Assembly (NCBI RefSeq): GCF_963666665.1 | Contig: NZ_OY762999.1 | Coordinates: 171,501 to 235,500 of the forward strand | From: Maridesulfovibrio sp. | GTDB taxonomy: Bacteria > Desulfobacterota > Desulfovibrionia > Desulfovibrionales > Desulfovibrionaceae | Reading direction: 5' to 3' | DNA: 64,000 nucleotides | Part shown: positions 1 through 8,720 of the stretch, piece after piece | How positions within the stretch are numbered: the stretch's first letter is position 1 | Layout: each line of letters begins with the position of its first letter | Position numbers and translations under genes: made by a program | Notes under the pieces: generated by a model | Seen by the model: only the letters and a program-made list of their open reading frames with translations | Told to the model about the DNA's origin: nothing | The model's database searches: none

Positions 1-300
1 TACCAGCCATCCGGTAACCAGACCTACGATGGTCAGGCAGATGGGGATGGTCCAAGTGCGCAGGTGCTCACCGGCATGCCCATGGAAAAGTTCTTCGCCC
101 TCAGGCGCAGGCAGGGACAGCCCGGCCAACTGGCTCATGAAAATGTGTTTGCCCAGCTCCACAGCGCCGAAAAAAAGAACGGCTACGATACCGGAAAGAA
201 TACCGACTACAATGCCGAGTACCAGCCAGCGGAAATGACTGACTTTACGGTAGGAGCGTACGAGATCCTTCCATGTATGCAGATTAAGAAAAGGACTCAT
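1..300 (-). CDS. ClC-family chloride channel, N-terminal fragment (runs off window)
   Basis: An open frame without a stop reads leftward from an ATG whose A is shared with the TAA stop of ribF (TAATG overlap), so the two are translationally coupled. The 100 visible residues give a short cytoplasmic start, a hydrophobic helix (FRWLVLGIVVGILSGIVAVL), a linker containing LAGLSLPAPEGEE, and the beginning of a second hydrophobic segment (IPICLTIVGLVTGWLV). This is how ClC-type chloride channels or H+/Cl- antiporters begin, with a loop after helix B. The selectivity-filter motifs lie outside the window. The family call rests on the N-terminus only; a membrane protein of some kind is certain. Confidence 0.7.
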   Translation of the reverse strand, partial: MSPFLNLHTWKDLVRSYRKVSHFRWLVLGIVVGILSGIVAVLFFGAVELGKHIFMSQLAGLSLPAPEGEELFHGHAGEHLRTWTIPICLTIVGLVTGWLV

Positions 301-1283
301 TATTCTGCTCCTGATTCTGATTCGCTCAGATGCAGTCCGGGACGGACCTGTGATTCAGGGTATGAAAGAATTTCTCTGGCAAGGCCGATATCAATACTGA
401 TGCGTTCCTTGAGTTCATCCAGCCCGTTGAATTTTTTTTCGGAACGAATGCGCTGAATGAAGTGCACACGGATGTCCTTGCCGTAAATATCGCTGGAAAA
501 ATCTAGAATATGTGCTTCCACGGAAAGTGCTTCATTGCCGAAAGTTGGGTTCTTGCCGATGTTGGCAACACCGGGCAGAACTTTGCCTTCGACTTCCACG
601 CGGATGGCATAGACCCCTTTCTTGGGGAAGAGTTCATCTTCGAGCTTGATATTGGCGGTGGGGAAACCGAGCAGCCTGCCACCCCTGTTCATACCGTGTA
701 CAACTTCTCCGCGAACCTGATAGAAACGGCCCAGCAGCGGACGAACGTCCCAGACATTACCTTCGCTGACCATGTCCCGGATACGGGAGGAGCTGACAAC
801 GGCATCGTTGATGATTACCGGGTCAAGACGCTCAACCTTGTAATCATGCTTCTTGCCCAGATTTACGATGGTTTCGTAGTTGCCGCTGCGCCCTTTACCC
901 AGTGCATAGTCATAACCAACGACCATTTCTTTCATCCCTAGCGGGTCTATGAGGTATTGCTGTATGAATTCTTCGGGAGAAAGGGCTGCCATTTCCTTGG
1001 TGAAATTCAGGGCCAGAATGATGTCCGGCTTGTGCAGGGCGATGAGTTCCAGCTTTTGTGAGGTAAGGGTTATGAAAGGCGGGGTTTTACTATTGACCAG
1101 TACCCGGAGAGGATGGGGGTCAAAGGTTACGACAACGCTGGCAAGGCCGTTGGCTCGTGCTTTTTCGCAGGTGCTGCTGATCAGCTTCTGGTGGCCTTTG
1201 TGAACCCCGTCAAAGTTTCCGATTGTTACACATGCGCCTTGTTCAGGCTTTACTATTTCATCTATTGATTTTGCGATGATCAT
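300..1283 (-). CDS. ribF: Bifunctional riboflavin kinase / FAD synthetase
   Basis: The protein has 327 residues, normal for RibF. The N-terminal nucleotidyltransferase domain carries GNFDGVHKGH (22-31), the HxGH-type ATP site of FAD synthetase, and SSSRIR (164-169). The C-terminal riboflavin kinase domain (about 184-315) carries GFPTAN (206-211). It phosphorylates riboflavin to FMN and adenylylates FMN to FAD in the cytoplasm. The gene follows the M48 peptidase on the minus strand after 66 bases, and its stop overlaps the start of the ClC gene. All expected motifs are intact. Confidence 0.96.
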   Translation of the reverse strand: MIIAKSIDEIVKPEQGACVTIGNFDGVHKGHQKLISSTCEKARANGLASVVVTFDPHPLRVLVNSKTPPFITLTSQKLELIALHKPDIILALNFTKEMAALSPEEFIQQYLIDPLGMKEMVVGYDYALGKGRSGNYETIVNLGKKHDYKVERLDPVIINDAVVSSSRIRDMVSEGNVWDVRPLLGRFYQVRGEVVHGMNRGGRLLGFPTANIKLEDELFPKKGVYAIRVEVEGKVLPGVANIGKNPTFGNEALSVEAHILDFSSDIYGKDIRVHFIQRIRSEKKFNGLDELKERISIDIGLAREILSYPESQVRPGLHLSESESGAE

Positions 1284-1349
1284 ATTCGCTTCACTTTTTA
1301 ATTGGAGATAGAATTTTAGAAACGAAAACTGTTACCTCAAAAGCCCGGA

Positions 1350-2813
1350 TCATTCAAGCTTTCCATTGTCCTCTTCCTCGGGCGGTTTCGGATTGATAGT
1401 TTCCTGCAATTCAGCAAGTTCTTCGCGTTGTTTCTTGGTTTTTGCCAGTCCTTCAGCTTTGTGGAGGTGGAATTGGGCTTGCTTCATGTCCCGGCCGTAT
1501 AACGCTGCGTATGCGAGGTGGGTGTGGGCTTCAAAGTAATTCCCTGATTCTCCGAGCATGCGTCCAAGATGGTAGTGAATTTCCTGATCGTAAGGAACCA
1601 TTTCCGCGACCTTGCGCATTGTCAGGATGGCTTGCTTGTAGTTTTTCCTTGTTCCTTCAATGCGGGCGATAAAGAAAAGGGTCATGGCATCACGCGGCTC
1701 ACGCAGGTAGGCCTCGCGCAACAGCGGGGAGGCTTTATCCATGTCTCCAACGGTAAAATAGAAGCGGCCCTGTTCCCGCAGGATCAAGGTCTCATCAGGG
1801 CAAAGAGCATGTGCCTGATCAAATTCAAGCTCAGCATTTTTGTATTGCTTTATTCGCGTGTAAACAATTCCGAGCCCTAAATGGTCGAGGCAGGTGCGTT
1901 CATTTTCAGGTATAGCCATATAGTGGGCAAGGGCAACGTCCGGCGAAGTCAGCCTTGCCCTGATCAGGGTTTGAACTTTGAAAAAAGTTGCATCGTCATC
2001 TTTGCGCATGAAATACTCCGGAGGCATGCGCTTGAAGCGGTCCTGCAGGTATTCGATACGTGAATCAAGACCGGGGTGTGTGGAAAGATAAGTAGGTATA
2101 TTTGTGTTGCTGATATGCCATTGACGCTGTTTCATTACCTTGAAACCATCGATCATGCTTTGCGGGTTGTAACCGGCGGCAACAAGATAGTTCATGCCTA
2201 GATGGTCAGCTTCCCTTTCGTTTTCCTGCGTATAGTTAAGGTATGCACTCTGGGCGCCGCCCATAGAGCCCATGGCAATGGCTGAACCGAGGTTGCTCAT
2301 ATTGCTGCCGCCACCGGCTATGCCGACCAGCATACCGGCCAATGTGCCGAGCATGCTGGCAAAGTTGACCATCTTCATTTTTTCCATGCGGCGGGCCACG
2401 TGGCGCAGTGACACGTGGGCAAGTTCGTGGCCGATAACCGCTGCAAGCTCAGCCTCATGTTTCATGTTCAGAATCAGGCCGGTGTATACATATACATAGC
2501 CGCCCGGAACCGCGAACGCATTCATGGAATTGTTGCGTATAACGGTAGCGGTAATCGGAAATGGTTGGGGAGGGATGTGTCTGGCAACCTTCGCTACCAA
2601 GTGTTTAATATAGCCGTCAATTTGCGGGTCGAGGATAATCGGAAGCCTGCTGCGGACCATCTTATCAAACTCGCCGCCGAGTTTGATTTCATCTTTGACT
2701 GTGAACTCGCCGAAAAGTGAATTTGCAATGGCCTGTGGAGTTATGCTCAGGCTGAAAAAAAAGATCAGCATTAACGATATGATCTGGAGATGAATTTTAT
2801 TTCTGATGGACAT
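1350..2813 (-). CDS. M48 family metallopeptidase with TPR repeats (BepA-like)
   Basis: 487 residues from the preferred start. A hydrophobic signal segment (residues 8-30, ending QAIANS) predicts export to the periplasm. The M48 domain has the zinc site HELAH (129-133) with NEREADHLG as the third-ligand region, followed by a glycine-rich hydrophobic stretch. The C-terminal 200 residues are TPR-like helices ending in a charged tail. This is the layout of BepA/YfgC proteases, which act in outer-membrane protein assembly and quality control. A start 37 codons further upstream is possible but would put coding sequence into the rho terminator and before the signal peptide, so the ATG at 2813 was chosen. 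Confidence 0.88.
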   Translation of the reverse strand: MSIRNKIHLQIISLMLIFFFSLSITPQAIANSLFGEFTVKDEIKLGGEFDKMVRSRLPIILDPQIDGYIKHLVAKVARHIPPQPFPITATVIRNNSMNAFAVPGGYVYVYTGLILNMKHEAELAAVIGHELAHVSLRHVARRMEKMKMVNFASMLGTLAGMLVGIAGGGSNMSNLGSAIAMGSMGGAQSAYLNYTQENEREADHLGMNYLVAAGYNPQSMIDGFKVMKQRQWHISNTNIPTYLSTHPGLDSRIEYLQDRFKRMPPEYFMRKDDDATFFKVQTLIRARLTSPDVALAHYMAIPENERTCLDHLGLGIVYTRIKQYKNAELEFDQAHALCPDETLILREQGRFYFTVGDMDKASPLLREAYLREPRDAMTLFFIARIEGTRKNYKQAILTMRKVAEMVPYDQEIHYHLGRMLGESGNYFEAHTHLAYAALYGRDMKQAQFHLHKAEGLAKTKKQREELAELQETINPKPPEEEDNGKLE

Positions 2814-2904
2814 ACTGAAATCTGTTGAATCTATATGTGATGTTGAAAAATTAGATTTATGTTGAAGAGAGTAAGTTTTGAATGGCGGCTTGTAAAGGAA
2901 GGAA

Positions 2905-2942
2905 GCAAAAAGAAAACCCCGCAAGCAGAACTTGCGGGGTTT
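2905..2942 (-). terminator. Rho-independent terminator of rho
   Basis: A 12-bp perfect stem (2914-2925 with 2931-2942, core CCCCGCAAG/CTTGCGGGG) and a 5-base loop lie just after the rho stop. On the minus strand the stem is followed by a T-rich run (reverse complement of 2905-2913). It separates rho from the M48/ribF genes. Confidence 0.9.
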
Positions 2943-2967
2943 ATAATTCTTTTATGAACCGGGGCTG

Positions 2968-4242
2968 TTATTTGCCCATCATGTCGAAGAATTCGTCATT
3001 GTTTTTGGTGCCCTTCATCTTATCGAGCAGGAATTCCATGGAATCGATGGAGTTCATGGGGGCAAGAAGCTTGCGCAGGATCCAGACCTTGTTGAGAACT
3101 CCGTCATCAAGGAGGAGTTCTTCCTTACGGGTACCGGAACGGTTGATGTCGATAGCCGGGAAGACACGCTTTTCAGCGAGCTTGCGGTCAAGGTAAAGGT
3201 CCATGTTACCGGTTCCCTTGAACTCTTCAAAGATAACCTCGTCCATGCGGGATCCGGTATCAATGAGTGCGGTGGCGATGATGGTCAGGCTGCCGCCTTC
3301 TTCGATGTTGCGGGCTGCGCCGAAGAATCTTTTGGGACGCTGCATTGCGTTGGCATCCAGACCACCGGAAAGAACCCTGCCTGAGGAAGGGGTTACGGCG
3401 TTGTATGCGCGGCCGAGACGGGTGATGGAGTCGAGCAGGATGACAACGTCACGTTTGCGCTCAACAAGGCGTTTGGCCTTTTCAAGAACCATCTCGGTAA
3501 CCTGCACATGGCGCTGCGGAGGCTCATCAAAAGTGGAGCTGACCACTTCAGCCTTAACAGTTCTTGCCATGTCGGTAACTTCTTCGGGGCGTTCGTCGAT
3601 GAGCAGAACAATGAGATCAACGTCCGGATGATTGGCGTTGATGGAGTTTGCGATGTTCTGCAGCATCATGGTCTTACCGGTACGGGGCGGTGCAACGAGC
3701 AGGGCGCGCTGTCCACGACCGATAGGGGAAAGAATGTCGATTACCCGGGAACTGAAATTCTTGGGTCCGTTTTCCACTTTGAAACGGTTGTCCGGGTATA
3801 CTGGAGTCAGGTTGTCGAAAAGAACCAGATTTCTGGAGTGTTCCGGCGGCTCAAGTCCGATTTCATTTACTCTGAGAAGTGCGAAGTAGCGCTCGCCTTC
3901 TTTGGGAGGACGAATCTGGCCGGAAATAATGTCACCCTTGCGCAGGCCGAATCTTCTGATCTGGGAGGGGGAAACATAAATGTCGTCCGGTCCGGGCATG
4001 TAGCTGTAGGTGGGTGAACGGAGGAAACCGAAACCGTCGGGAAGGACTTCCAGGACGCCTTCACCGTAAATCTGTCCGTTCTGCGCCGCGCAACCTTGAA
4101 GCAGTGCGAAAATAAGTTCCTGCTTGCGCATACCGCTGGGGTTTTCAACTTTGAATTTAGCTGCCAGATCCATTAGGTCTGACATCTTCTTCTGTTTTAG
4201 TTCAGTCAGGTTCAGGTTTTGTATATTTTTGTCTTGGCCCAT
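2968..4242 (-). CDS. rho: Transcription termination factor Rho
   Basis: 424 residues, normal for Rho. The N-terminal helical region ([11 protein letters not shown]) leads into the cold-shock-like RNA-binding domain ([16 protein letters not shown]). The ATPase core carries the Walker A motif APPRTGKT, the Walker B region [17 protein letters not shown] and the secondary RNA-binding loops. Rho is the hexameric RNA helicase that ends transcription of untranslated RNA. A 336-base gap separates it from the carD-like gene upstream, so it may have its own promoter. Residue conservation leaves no alternative. Confidence 0.98.
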   Translation of the reverse strand: MGQDKNIQNLNLTELKQKKMSDLMDLAAKFKVENPSGMRKQELIFALLQGCAAQNGQIYGEGVLEVLPDGFGFLRSPTYSYMPGPDDIYVSPSQIRRFGLRKGDIISGQIRPPKEGERYFALLRVNEIGLEPPEHSRNLVLFDNLTPVYPDNRFKVENGPKNFSSRVIDILSPIGRGQRALLVAPPRTGKTMMLQNIANSINANHPDVDLIVLLIDERPEEVTDMARTVKAEVVSSTFDEPPQRHVQVTEMVLEKAKRLVERKRDVVILLDSITRLGRAYNAVTPSSGRVLSGGLDANAMQRPKRFFGAARNIEEGGSLTIIATALIDTGSRMDEVIFEEFKGTGNMDLYLDRKLAEKRVFPAIDINRSGTRKEELLLDDGVLNKVWILRKLLAPMNSIDSMEFLLDKMKGTKNNDEFFDMMGK

Positions 4243-4578
4243 ACTGTATAACCGGATTTAAAAAGTTTAAAAATATTTTTAAGTTAACGGAAAGCGGCAG
4301 CAATGCACACATAAAGTGTTCATGCATTTATCGAAATGCTTTATCATTAACTAGATGATGGAAATTATATTGGATTTTCCTGAGTGAGGGGCTGTTTATC
4401 TGTTCGAATATACCGACTTTGGTACTGTCTTTGATTCTTGCTCCACCCTAGTTGCAGTCTTGCTTGTTAAGAATGCTTTGTTAGCTGTTTCTGGTGAAAC
4501 ATGAAGCATTCTAAAGCCTGTAACTCATAGGGCATTAACTGAAAGAATCGTTTATGACAAGTCGTTTGAACAGGATTT
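4243..4578. other. Gene-free leader region of rho (336 bases)
   Basis: No convincing open frame is visible on either strand. The region is AT-rich and would hold the rho promoter and a long untranslated leader, in line with the known autoregulation of rho in other bacteria (family knowledge). The one structured element is a nested inverted repeat at 4470-4512, listed separately. Confidence 0.6.
4470..4512. repeat. Nested inverted repeat downstream of the carD-like gene
   Basis: Outer arms AGAATGCTT (4470-4478) and AAGCATTCT (4504-4512) are perfectly complementary, and the space between them contains a second small stem GTTTC/GAAAC. No T-run follows on either strand, so it is not a canonical terminator. 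It could be an RNA 3' end stabiliser or a protein site. Confidence 0.5.
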
Positions 4579-5094
4579 TTAGGATTCCTCATCCTGCTTT
4601 TCCAGAACGTCACTGAAAAGTGCATTGATCTCATCCTTGATTTCATCCTGATCAAGGCCGAGAGCAAAGGAAAGCTCCATAGAAACAAGACCCATAGCTT
4701 GCTCAAGGAGTCTGCGTTCGCCAAAGGAAAGTTCTTTATCGCGACCAATCAGGAACAGTTCTTTAAGCACGTAAGCCACATCCTGAAGGTCACCGCTTTT
4801 GAGTTTTTCAGAGTACTCACGGTAGCGTCTGTTCCAGTTCTGACCGGTGTAACCGGTGAAATCAGATCTGTCTTTGAGGCTTTCAAATATTTTCATGCCC
4901 GCGTCCTTGTCACAGACAGCGCGAAGACCCACGTTATGCGCGTTCATGACCGGAACCATGAGCGTAACATTGTTACTTAAAATGCGGACAATATAAAATT
5001 CAGCGGTTGCTCCGCCGATTTCCTGGCTTTCGATACGTTCTACTTTGCCTACTCCCTGCGAAGGGTAGACAACCAACTGGTCTAGCTCAAACAC
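4579..5094 (-). CDS. CarD/CdnL-family transcriptional regulator
   Basis: 171 residues. The N-terminal 60 residues (FELDQLVVYPSQGVGKVERI onward) form the CarD/TRCF RNA-polymerase interaction domain; the rest is the helical DNA-binding part with a tryptophan motif (QNWNRRYREYSEKL). Such proteins bind the RNA polymerase beta subunit and stabilise open promoter complexes. The start is GTG: AGGAG sits six bases ahead of it, while an ATG four bases upstream is out of frame and stops after three codons. Placed between pth and rho, it belongs to the information-processing block. Confidence 0.93.
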   Translation of the reverse strand: MFELDQLVVYPSQGVGKVERIESQEIGGATAEFYIVRILSNNVTLMVPVMNAHNVGLRAVCDKDAGMKIFESLKDRSDFTGYTGQNWNRRYREYSEKLKSGDLQDVAYVLKELFLIGRDKELSFGERRLLEQAMGLVSMELSFALGLDQDEIKDEINALFSDVLEKQDEES

Positions 5095-5311
5095 TCATGG
5101 CTCCTTGGAATTGCAAAAGAAATGCTTGGAAAGGTCGGTGCGAATTTCGGGGATATCCCGAGATGGTGGTGGCGCGGTTACGTGTAATTCAGGATTAGCT
5201 GAAAACGGGTTTACAGGCCCTTCCCATTTCTTTTACCCTCTATATTAATAATTATTTTATTAAGAGGGAATTGCTACGAAAAGTTATTATAACTGAATTG
5301 TAAAAAATAGT

Positions 5312-5929
5312 CTACGGTTCGGTTTCAGGAAGATCAGGCATGAAACTGTTCATGAACTGGGTTGCCGTTCCTTGACCGCGCCTGAAATGCAGGTTCAGCC
5401 CTTTTATTGCTGCCTGTGACATCTGGGCTGCGACTTCAAGTTCCTGCGTATTGAATTCCTCAAGTACATAGTCTTTGACCTGTGAGGAAAATTCCGGACG
5501 GCCGATGCCAATCCTTACGCGGAAGAAATTCGGAGATCCCATTTTCTCCTGAATGGATTCAAGGCCCCGGTGGCCGTTGTTGCCACCGCCTTTTTTGAAT
5601 TTCATCCTTCCGCAGGGAAGGTCCAGTTCATCATGGATGACGTAGACATCAGATACGGCAATGGAATATTTGCCGCAGATGGCTGCAACAGCCTTACCGC
5701 TCAGGTTCATGTAAGTTAGCGGTTTGGTTGCCAGCACGCTGGTTCCGGCTATATTGAGGCTGAAAAGTTCGAAGTCGCCGGAAATTCCCATTTCCTTGTA
5801 GCGCATGCTTTTGCGGGATGCTGCCATTTCTGCCAAAGCATCAACTGCCATAAAACCGATATTGTGTCTGGTTTTGGCGTATTCCGGTCCGGGGTTACCC
5901 AGTCCTACGATAAGTGCTTTGTATTCCAT
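5312..5929 (-). CDS. pth: Peptidyl-tRNA hydrolase
   Basis: 205 residues from the ATG at 5929, which has AGGGA seven bases upstream and begins EYKALIVGLGNPG, the classic Pth N-terminus; an upstream in-frame ATG adds seven residues and is less likely. The catalytic histidine is in KTRHNIGF and the aspartate in HDELDLPCG; GGGNNGHRGL follows. It recycles peptidyl-tRNA released from stalled ribosomes. It lies 75 bases after rplY, with a GC-rich hairpin between them, and shares that transcript. Confidence 0.97.
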   Translation of the reverse strand: MEYKALIVGLGNPGPEYAKTRHNIGFMAVDALAEMAASRKSMRYKEMGISGDFELFSLNIAGTSVLATKPLTYMNLSGKAVAAICGKYSIAVSDVYVIHDELDLPCGRMKFKKGGGNNGHRGLESIQEKMGSPNFFRVRIGIGRPEFSSQVKDYVLEEFNTQELEVAAQMSQAAIKGLNLHFRRGQGTATQFMNSFMPDLPETEP

Positions 5930-5950
5930 GATAATGTCCCTGCTTAACAA

Positions 5951-5980
5951 ACGGCAAAGGCCCCGGATAAACCGGGGCCC
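5951..5980 (-). terminator. Intercistronic hairpin between rplY and pth
   Basis: A GC-rich 8-bp stem GGCCCCGG/CCGGGGCC (5959-5966 with 5972-5979) with a 5-base loop. On the minus strand it is followed by TTTGCCGTTTG, an interrupted T-run. It probably attenuates or processes the transcript, so rplY mRNA would exceed pth mRNA. Confidence 0.65.
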
Positions 5981-6004
5981 GAAAATGAGTATACTAGTAA
6001 AGAC

Positions 6005-6595
6005 CTATTTTTCTTCTGCTTCTTCAGCTGCTTTAGCAGAACCGCGGCCAGCGGCACAGCGAACGAGTGCGAAGTTGTTGTCGAAAACAACGGAAGCACC
6101 TTCACCGAGGTCAATTTCGTTTACGAATACAGTGTCACCAACGTTCATGCTGGAAATGTTTACAACGATTTCAGCAGGAAGGGTTGCAGCGGTACAAGAT
6201 ACGGTGAGCTTGGGGCGGTAAATAGCCATGCGGCCACCGAGTTTAACACCGGGTGCCTTACCTTCGGTTACGACGGGAACGTCGACTTTGATGGTACGGT
6301 CATTGGAAACACCGAGGAAGTCGATGTGGTTGGGGCGAGGACGGACGGGGTCCATCTGCACTTTCCAGATCAGGGTGTCGTAGGTCTTACCGTCTACGTC
6401 GAGGCTGAAAACGCGGGTGGTACCGACTTTACGGTACATTTTCAGGAATTCGTTTTCGTTAACGGAAAGAACGAGGTTTTCGCCGTCCTGAGAATAGAAG
6501 ACAACGGGAACCAGACCCTGATTGCGAAGCTTGCGGTTTGCGGATTTACCGGTTTGGGTACGCAGCTCAGCTTTGAAGGTTACTTTTTCAGACAT
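6005..6595 (-). CDS. rplY: 50S ribosomal protein L25, long CTC/TL5 form
   Basis: 196 residues. The N-terminal domain (about 1-95) is the 5S rRNA-binding L25 fold (VTFKAELRTQTGKSANRKLR); the C-terminal half is the beta-rich TL5/CTC extension found in many bacteria but absent from the short E. coli L25. The acidic tail AEEAEEK is typical. It binds 5S rRNA in the large subunit. AGGAG is present ahead of the ATG. It follows prs after 66 bases in the same direction. Confidence 0.96.
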   Translation of the reverse strand: MSEKVTFKAELRTQTGKSANRKLRNQGLVPVVFYSQDGENLVLSVNENEFLKMYRKVGTTRVFSLDVDGKTYDTLIWKVQMDPVRPRPNHIDFLGVSNDRTIKVDVPVVTEGKAPGVKLGGRMAIYRPKLTVSCTAATLPAEIVVNISSMNVGDTVFVNEIDLGEGASVVFDNNFALVRCAAGRGSAKAAEEAEEK

Positions 6596-6661
6596 TATTT
6601 TCTCCTTATGGTTAACCTGCTGTCGCTCAAAAAGACCGACAGAGGGTGGGAATAGGCAATG

Positions 6662-7606
6662 TTATACGAAGAGTACGCTTACGGAGGACTCGGAGTGCAC
6701 GTTGTGAATGCACTTGGCGAGAATTCCGGCGACGGATTTGATTTTAATCTTGCCGTTGCAGTTAGCAATTTTCTCTTCGGGAACAGGCAGGGTGTCAGTT
6801 ACAATCACCTCGGAAAAAGGTGCTGCAGCCAGCCTGTCGATAGCCGGTCCGGAAAGAACCGGGTGGGTTGCGCAGGCAATTACGTCTTTAGCGCCGTGGT
6901 CCATGAGAACCTTAGCTGCCTGGCACATGGTGCCTGCGGTGTCGATCATGTCATCCATGACTACGCAGACTTTATCTTTTACTTCGCCGATAACGTGCAT
7001 GGCTTTAGCCTGGTTGGGAGCGTCGCGGCGTTTATCAACAATAGCAAGGCCTGCGTTCAAACGTTTGGCGTATGCTCTTGCGCGCTCGGTTCCGCCTGCA
7101 TCAGGGGAAACCATAACCATGTCATCGTCACGGGTGCGCAGTTCGTCCAGCAGGACGGGTGCTGCATAAATGTTGTCTACGGGGAGGTCAAAAAATCCCT
7201 GAATCTGGCCCGCGTGCAGGTCGATAGTAACCAGACGCTGCATGCCTGCAACAGTCAGGCAGTCGGCACAGAGTTTTGCACTGATGGGTGCGCGGGGAGA
7301 AACCTTGCGGTCCTGTCTGGCGTATCCATAGTAAGGAACAACTGCAGTTACTCGGCGGGCACTTGCTCTTTTAAGCGCGTCCAGCATGAGGCACAGTTCC
7401 ATGAAATGAAAGTTCACCGGATCACAGGTAGACTGGACTACGAAAACATCGCAGCCGCGGACGTTATCCTGAATCTCGATGCGGATTTCACCATCACTGA
7501 ATTTTTCACGCAGGCAGGGAGTAAGTGTGCTGCCGAGATGGTCACAGATTGCTTCTGAAAGCGCCAGATTTGACGAGCCGCTGATAATCTTGAGTTCACC
7601 GTTCAT
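6662..7606 (-). CDS. prs: Ribose-phosphate pyrophosphokinase (PRPP synthetase)
   Basis: 314 residues from the ATG at 7606, where NGELKIISGSSNLALS begins; GGAG lies upstream. Longer in-frame readings run through the tRNA-Gln gene and were rejected. Motifs are the ATP-binding region with YYGYARQDRK and the PRPP loop DDMIDTAGT. It converts ribose 5-phosphate and ATP to PRPP for nucleotide, His and Trp synthesis. It is cotranscribed with ispE and tRNA-Gln upstream and rplY downstream. Confidence 0.97.
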   Translation of the reverse strand: MNGELKIISGSSNLALSEAICDHLGSTLTPCLREKFSDGEIRIEIQDNVRGCDVFVVQSTCDPVNFHFMELCLMLDALKRASARRVTAVVPYYGYARQDRKVSPRAPISAKLCADCLTVAGMQRLVTIDLHAGQIQGFFDLPVDNIYAAPVLLDELRTRDDDMVMVSPDAGGTERARAYAKRLNAGLAIVDKRRDAPNQAKAMHVIGEVKDKVCVVMDDMIDTAGTMCQAAKVLMDHGAKDVIACATHPVLSGPAIDRLAAAPFSEVIVTDTLPVPEEKIANCNGKIKIKSVAGILAKCIHNVHSESSVSVLFV

Positions 7607-7645
7607 GTCGGTCTCCAACTTGACCTCTCGGATGAGAAATGAATT

Positions 7646-7721
7646 TGGCAGGGATGGAAGGACTCGAACCCTCGAATGCGTGGACCAAAACCACGTGCCT
7701 TGCCAACTTGGCGACATCCCT
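7646..7721 (-). tRNA. tRNA-Gln (anticodon TTG)
   Basis: On the minus strand the sequence folds as a tRNA of 76 bases: acceptor AGGGATG/CATCCCT, D-stem GCC/GGC, anticodon stem CGTGG/CCACG around the loop TTTTGGT (anticodon TTG), T-loop GGTTCGAGTCC, discriminator G and an encoded CCA. It sits between ispE and prs with short gaps on both sides and no terminator, so it is probably cut out of an mRNA. Confidence 0.97.
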
Positions 7722-7757
7722 GCACAGATTATGTGAAATATATCTATATTAAAATTT

Positions 7758-8627
7758 TCAAAACCTGTGAAGAACAGAGTCAATGTTTATTGATTTCAAG
7801 CCGGTGGCAGCTTTTTTTGCTGCTTCATCATCTTTAAAGAAAGAGATGACGCTCGCCCCGCTTCCGCTCATGACAGCTCCGCAGGCTCCATTTTTCAACA
7901 GATACTCCTTTGTCTCCCTGATTTTGGGAAACTCGGGAAGGACAACCTCTTCAAAGTCATTGAACAAAGTCACCCTCGTTTTGGAGGCCGTTCTATTATT
8001 ACCGCAGGCTGACGTTGTCAAGTCAAAGCCTCCACTTTTTTTCAAATTAGTGGAGCGGTCACGGTTGGACCATGCCTTGTATGCCCATGCGGTGTTCACG
8101 TGCACATCCGGGCAGGCTAATAACGCGGTCAGGCCGGAAAGGTCAACCTCTGAAGGCGATAAAATTTCACCAATACCTTTTGCCCACGCAGGACCATCCA
8201 GTAAAAAGAAGGGGACGTCCGCGCCAAGCCCCGCTGCCAGTGCGTTCAGCTTGTCATGTTCAAGTCCCGGACTGTCGGGGTGGGTGTTAAGGAAACGGAG
8301 CATGGATGCGGCATCGGAACTGCCGCCGCCAAGTCCGGCCCCGGTGGGAGTGCGCTTGGTCAGTTCAATATGCAGTCCCGGACGGAATCCGGTTGCCGCA
8401 GCATATTTATCCCAAGCCTTGTAAATAAGGTTGTCTTCCGCCGGAAGGTCGAAATCCGCACAGTGGATGGTACAGCCTTCTCCGCTTTCAGTCACCTCAA
8501 GGGTGTCAGCTAAAGCGGGAAAGGGGTGAAATAAGGTGTCCAGCTCATGATAACCGTCCTCTCTTTTGCGGACGATTTTCAAGTAAAGGTTGACCTTAGC
8601 CGGGGCGGTAAGAATTGTTTTGTTCAT
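7758..8627 (-). CDS. ispE: 4-diphosphocytidyl-2-C-methyl-D-erythritol kinase
   Basis: 289 residues, normal for IspE. The N-terminus TAPAKVNLYLKI holds the substrate lysine, and PTGAGLGGGSSDAA is the GHMP-kinase ATP loop; a C-terminal GAVMSGSGASV segment completes the fold. It phosphorylates CDP-ME in the non-mevalonate isoprenoid pathway. It is the first gene of the transcript that continues through tRNA-Gln, prs, rplY and pth; the degP terminator lies just upstream. Confidence 0.96.
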   Translation of the reverse strand: MNKTILTAPAKVNLYLKIVRKREDGYHELDTLFHPFPALADTLEVTESGEGCTIHCADFDLPAEDNLIYKAWDKYAAATGFRPGLHIELTKRTPTGAGLGGGSSDAASMLRFLNTHPDSPGLEHDKLNALAAGLGADVPFFLLDGPAWAKGIGEILSPSEVDLSGLTALLACPDVHVNTAWAYKAWSNRDRSTNLKKSGGFDLTTSACGNNRTASKTRVTLFNDFEEVVLPEFPKIRETKEYLLKNGACGAVMSGSGASVISFFKDDEAAKKAATGLKSINIDSVLHRF

Positions 8628-8654
8628 GGGCAGTCTAATAACGTAAAGAGTTTG

Positions 8655-8693
8655 AATTAGGAAGCCCCGTCCTGATGATATTCAGGACGGGGC
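8655..8693 (-). terminator. Terminator of degP
   Basis: A perfect 12-bp stem GCCCCGTCCTGA/TCAGGACGGGGC (8664-8675 with 8682-8693) with a 6-base loop lies 27 bases past the degP stop. On the minus strand it is followed by TTCCTAATTC, so the T-run is imperfect. Confidence 0.8.
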
Positions 8694-8720
8694 AATTGAG
8701 AGTTGACAACTTTCGGGAGA

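Noticed and set aside
6659..7558. 299-residue plus-strand frame opposite prs
   Set aside because: Shadow of the prs codons; no motif and the minus-strand gene is certain.
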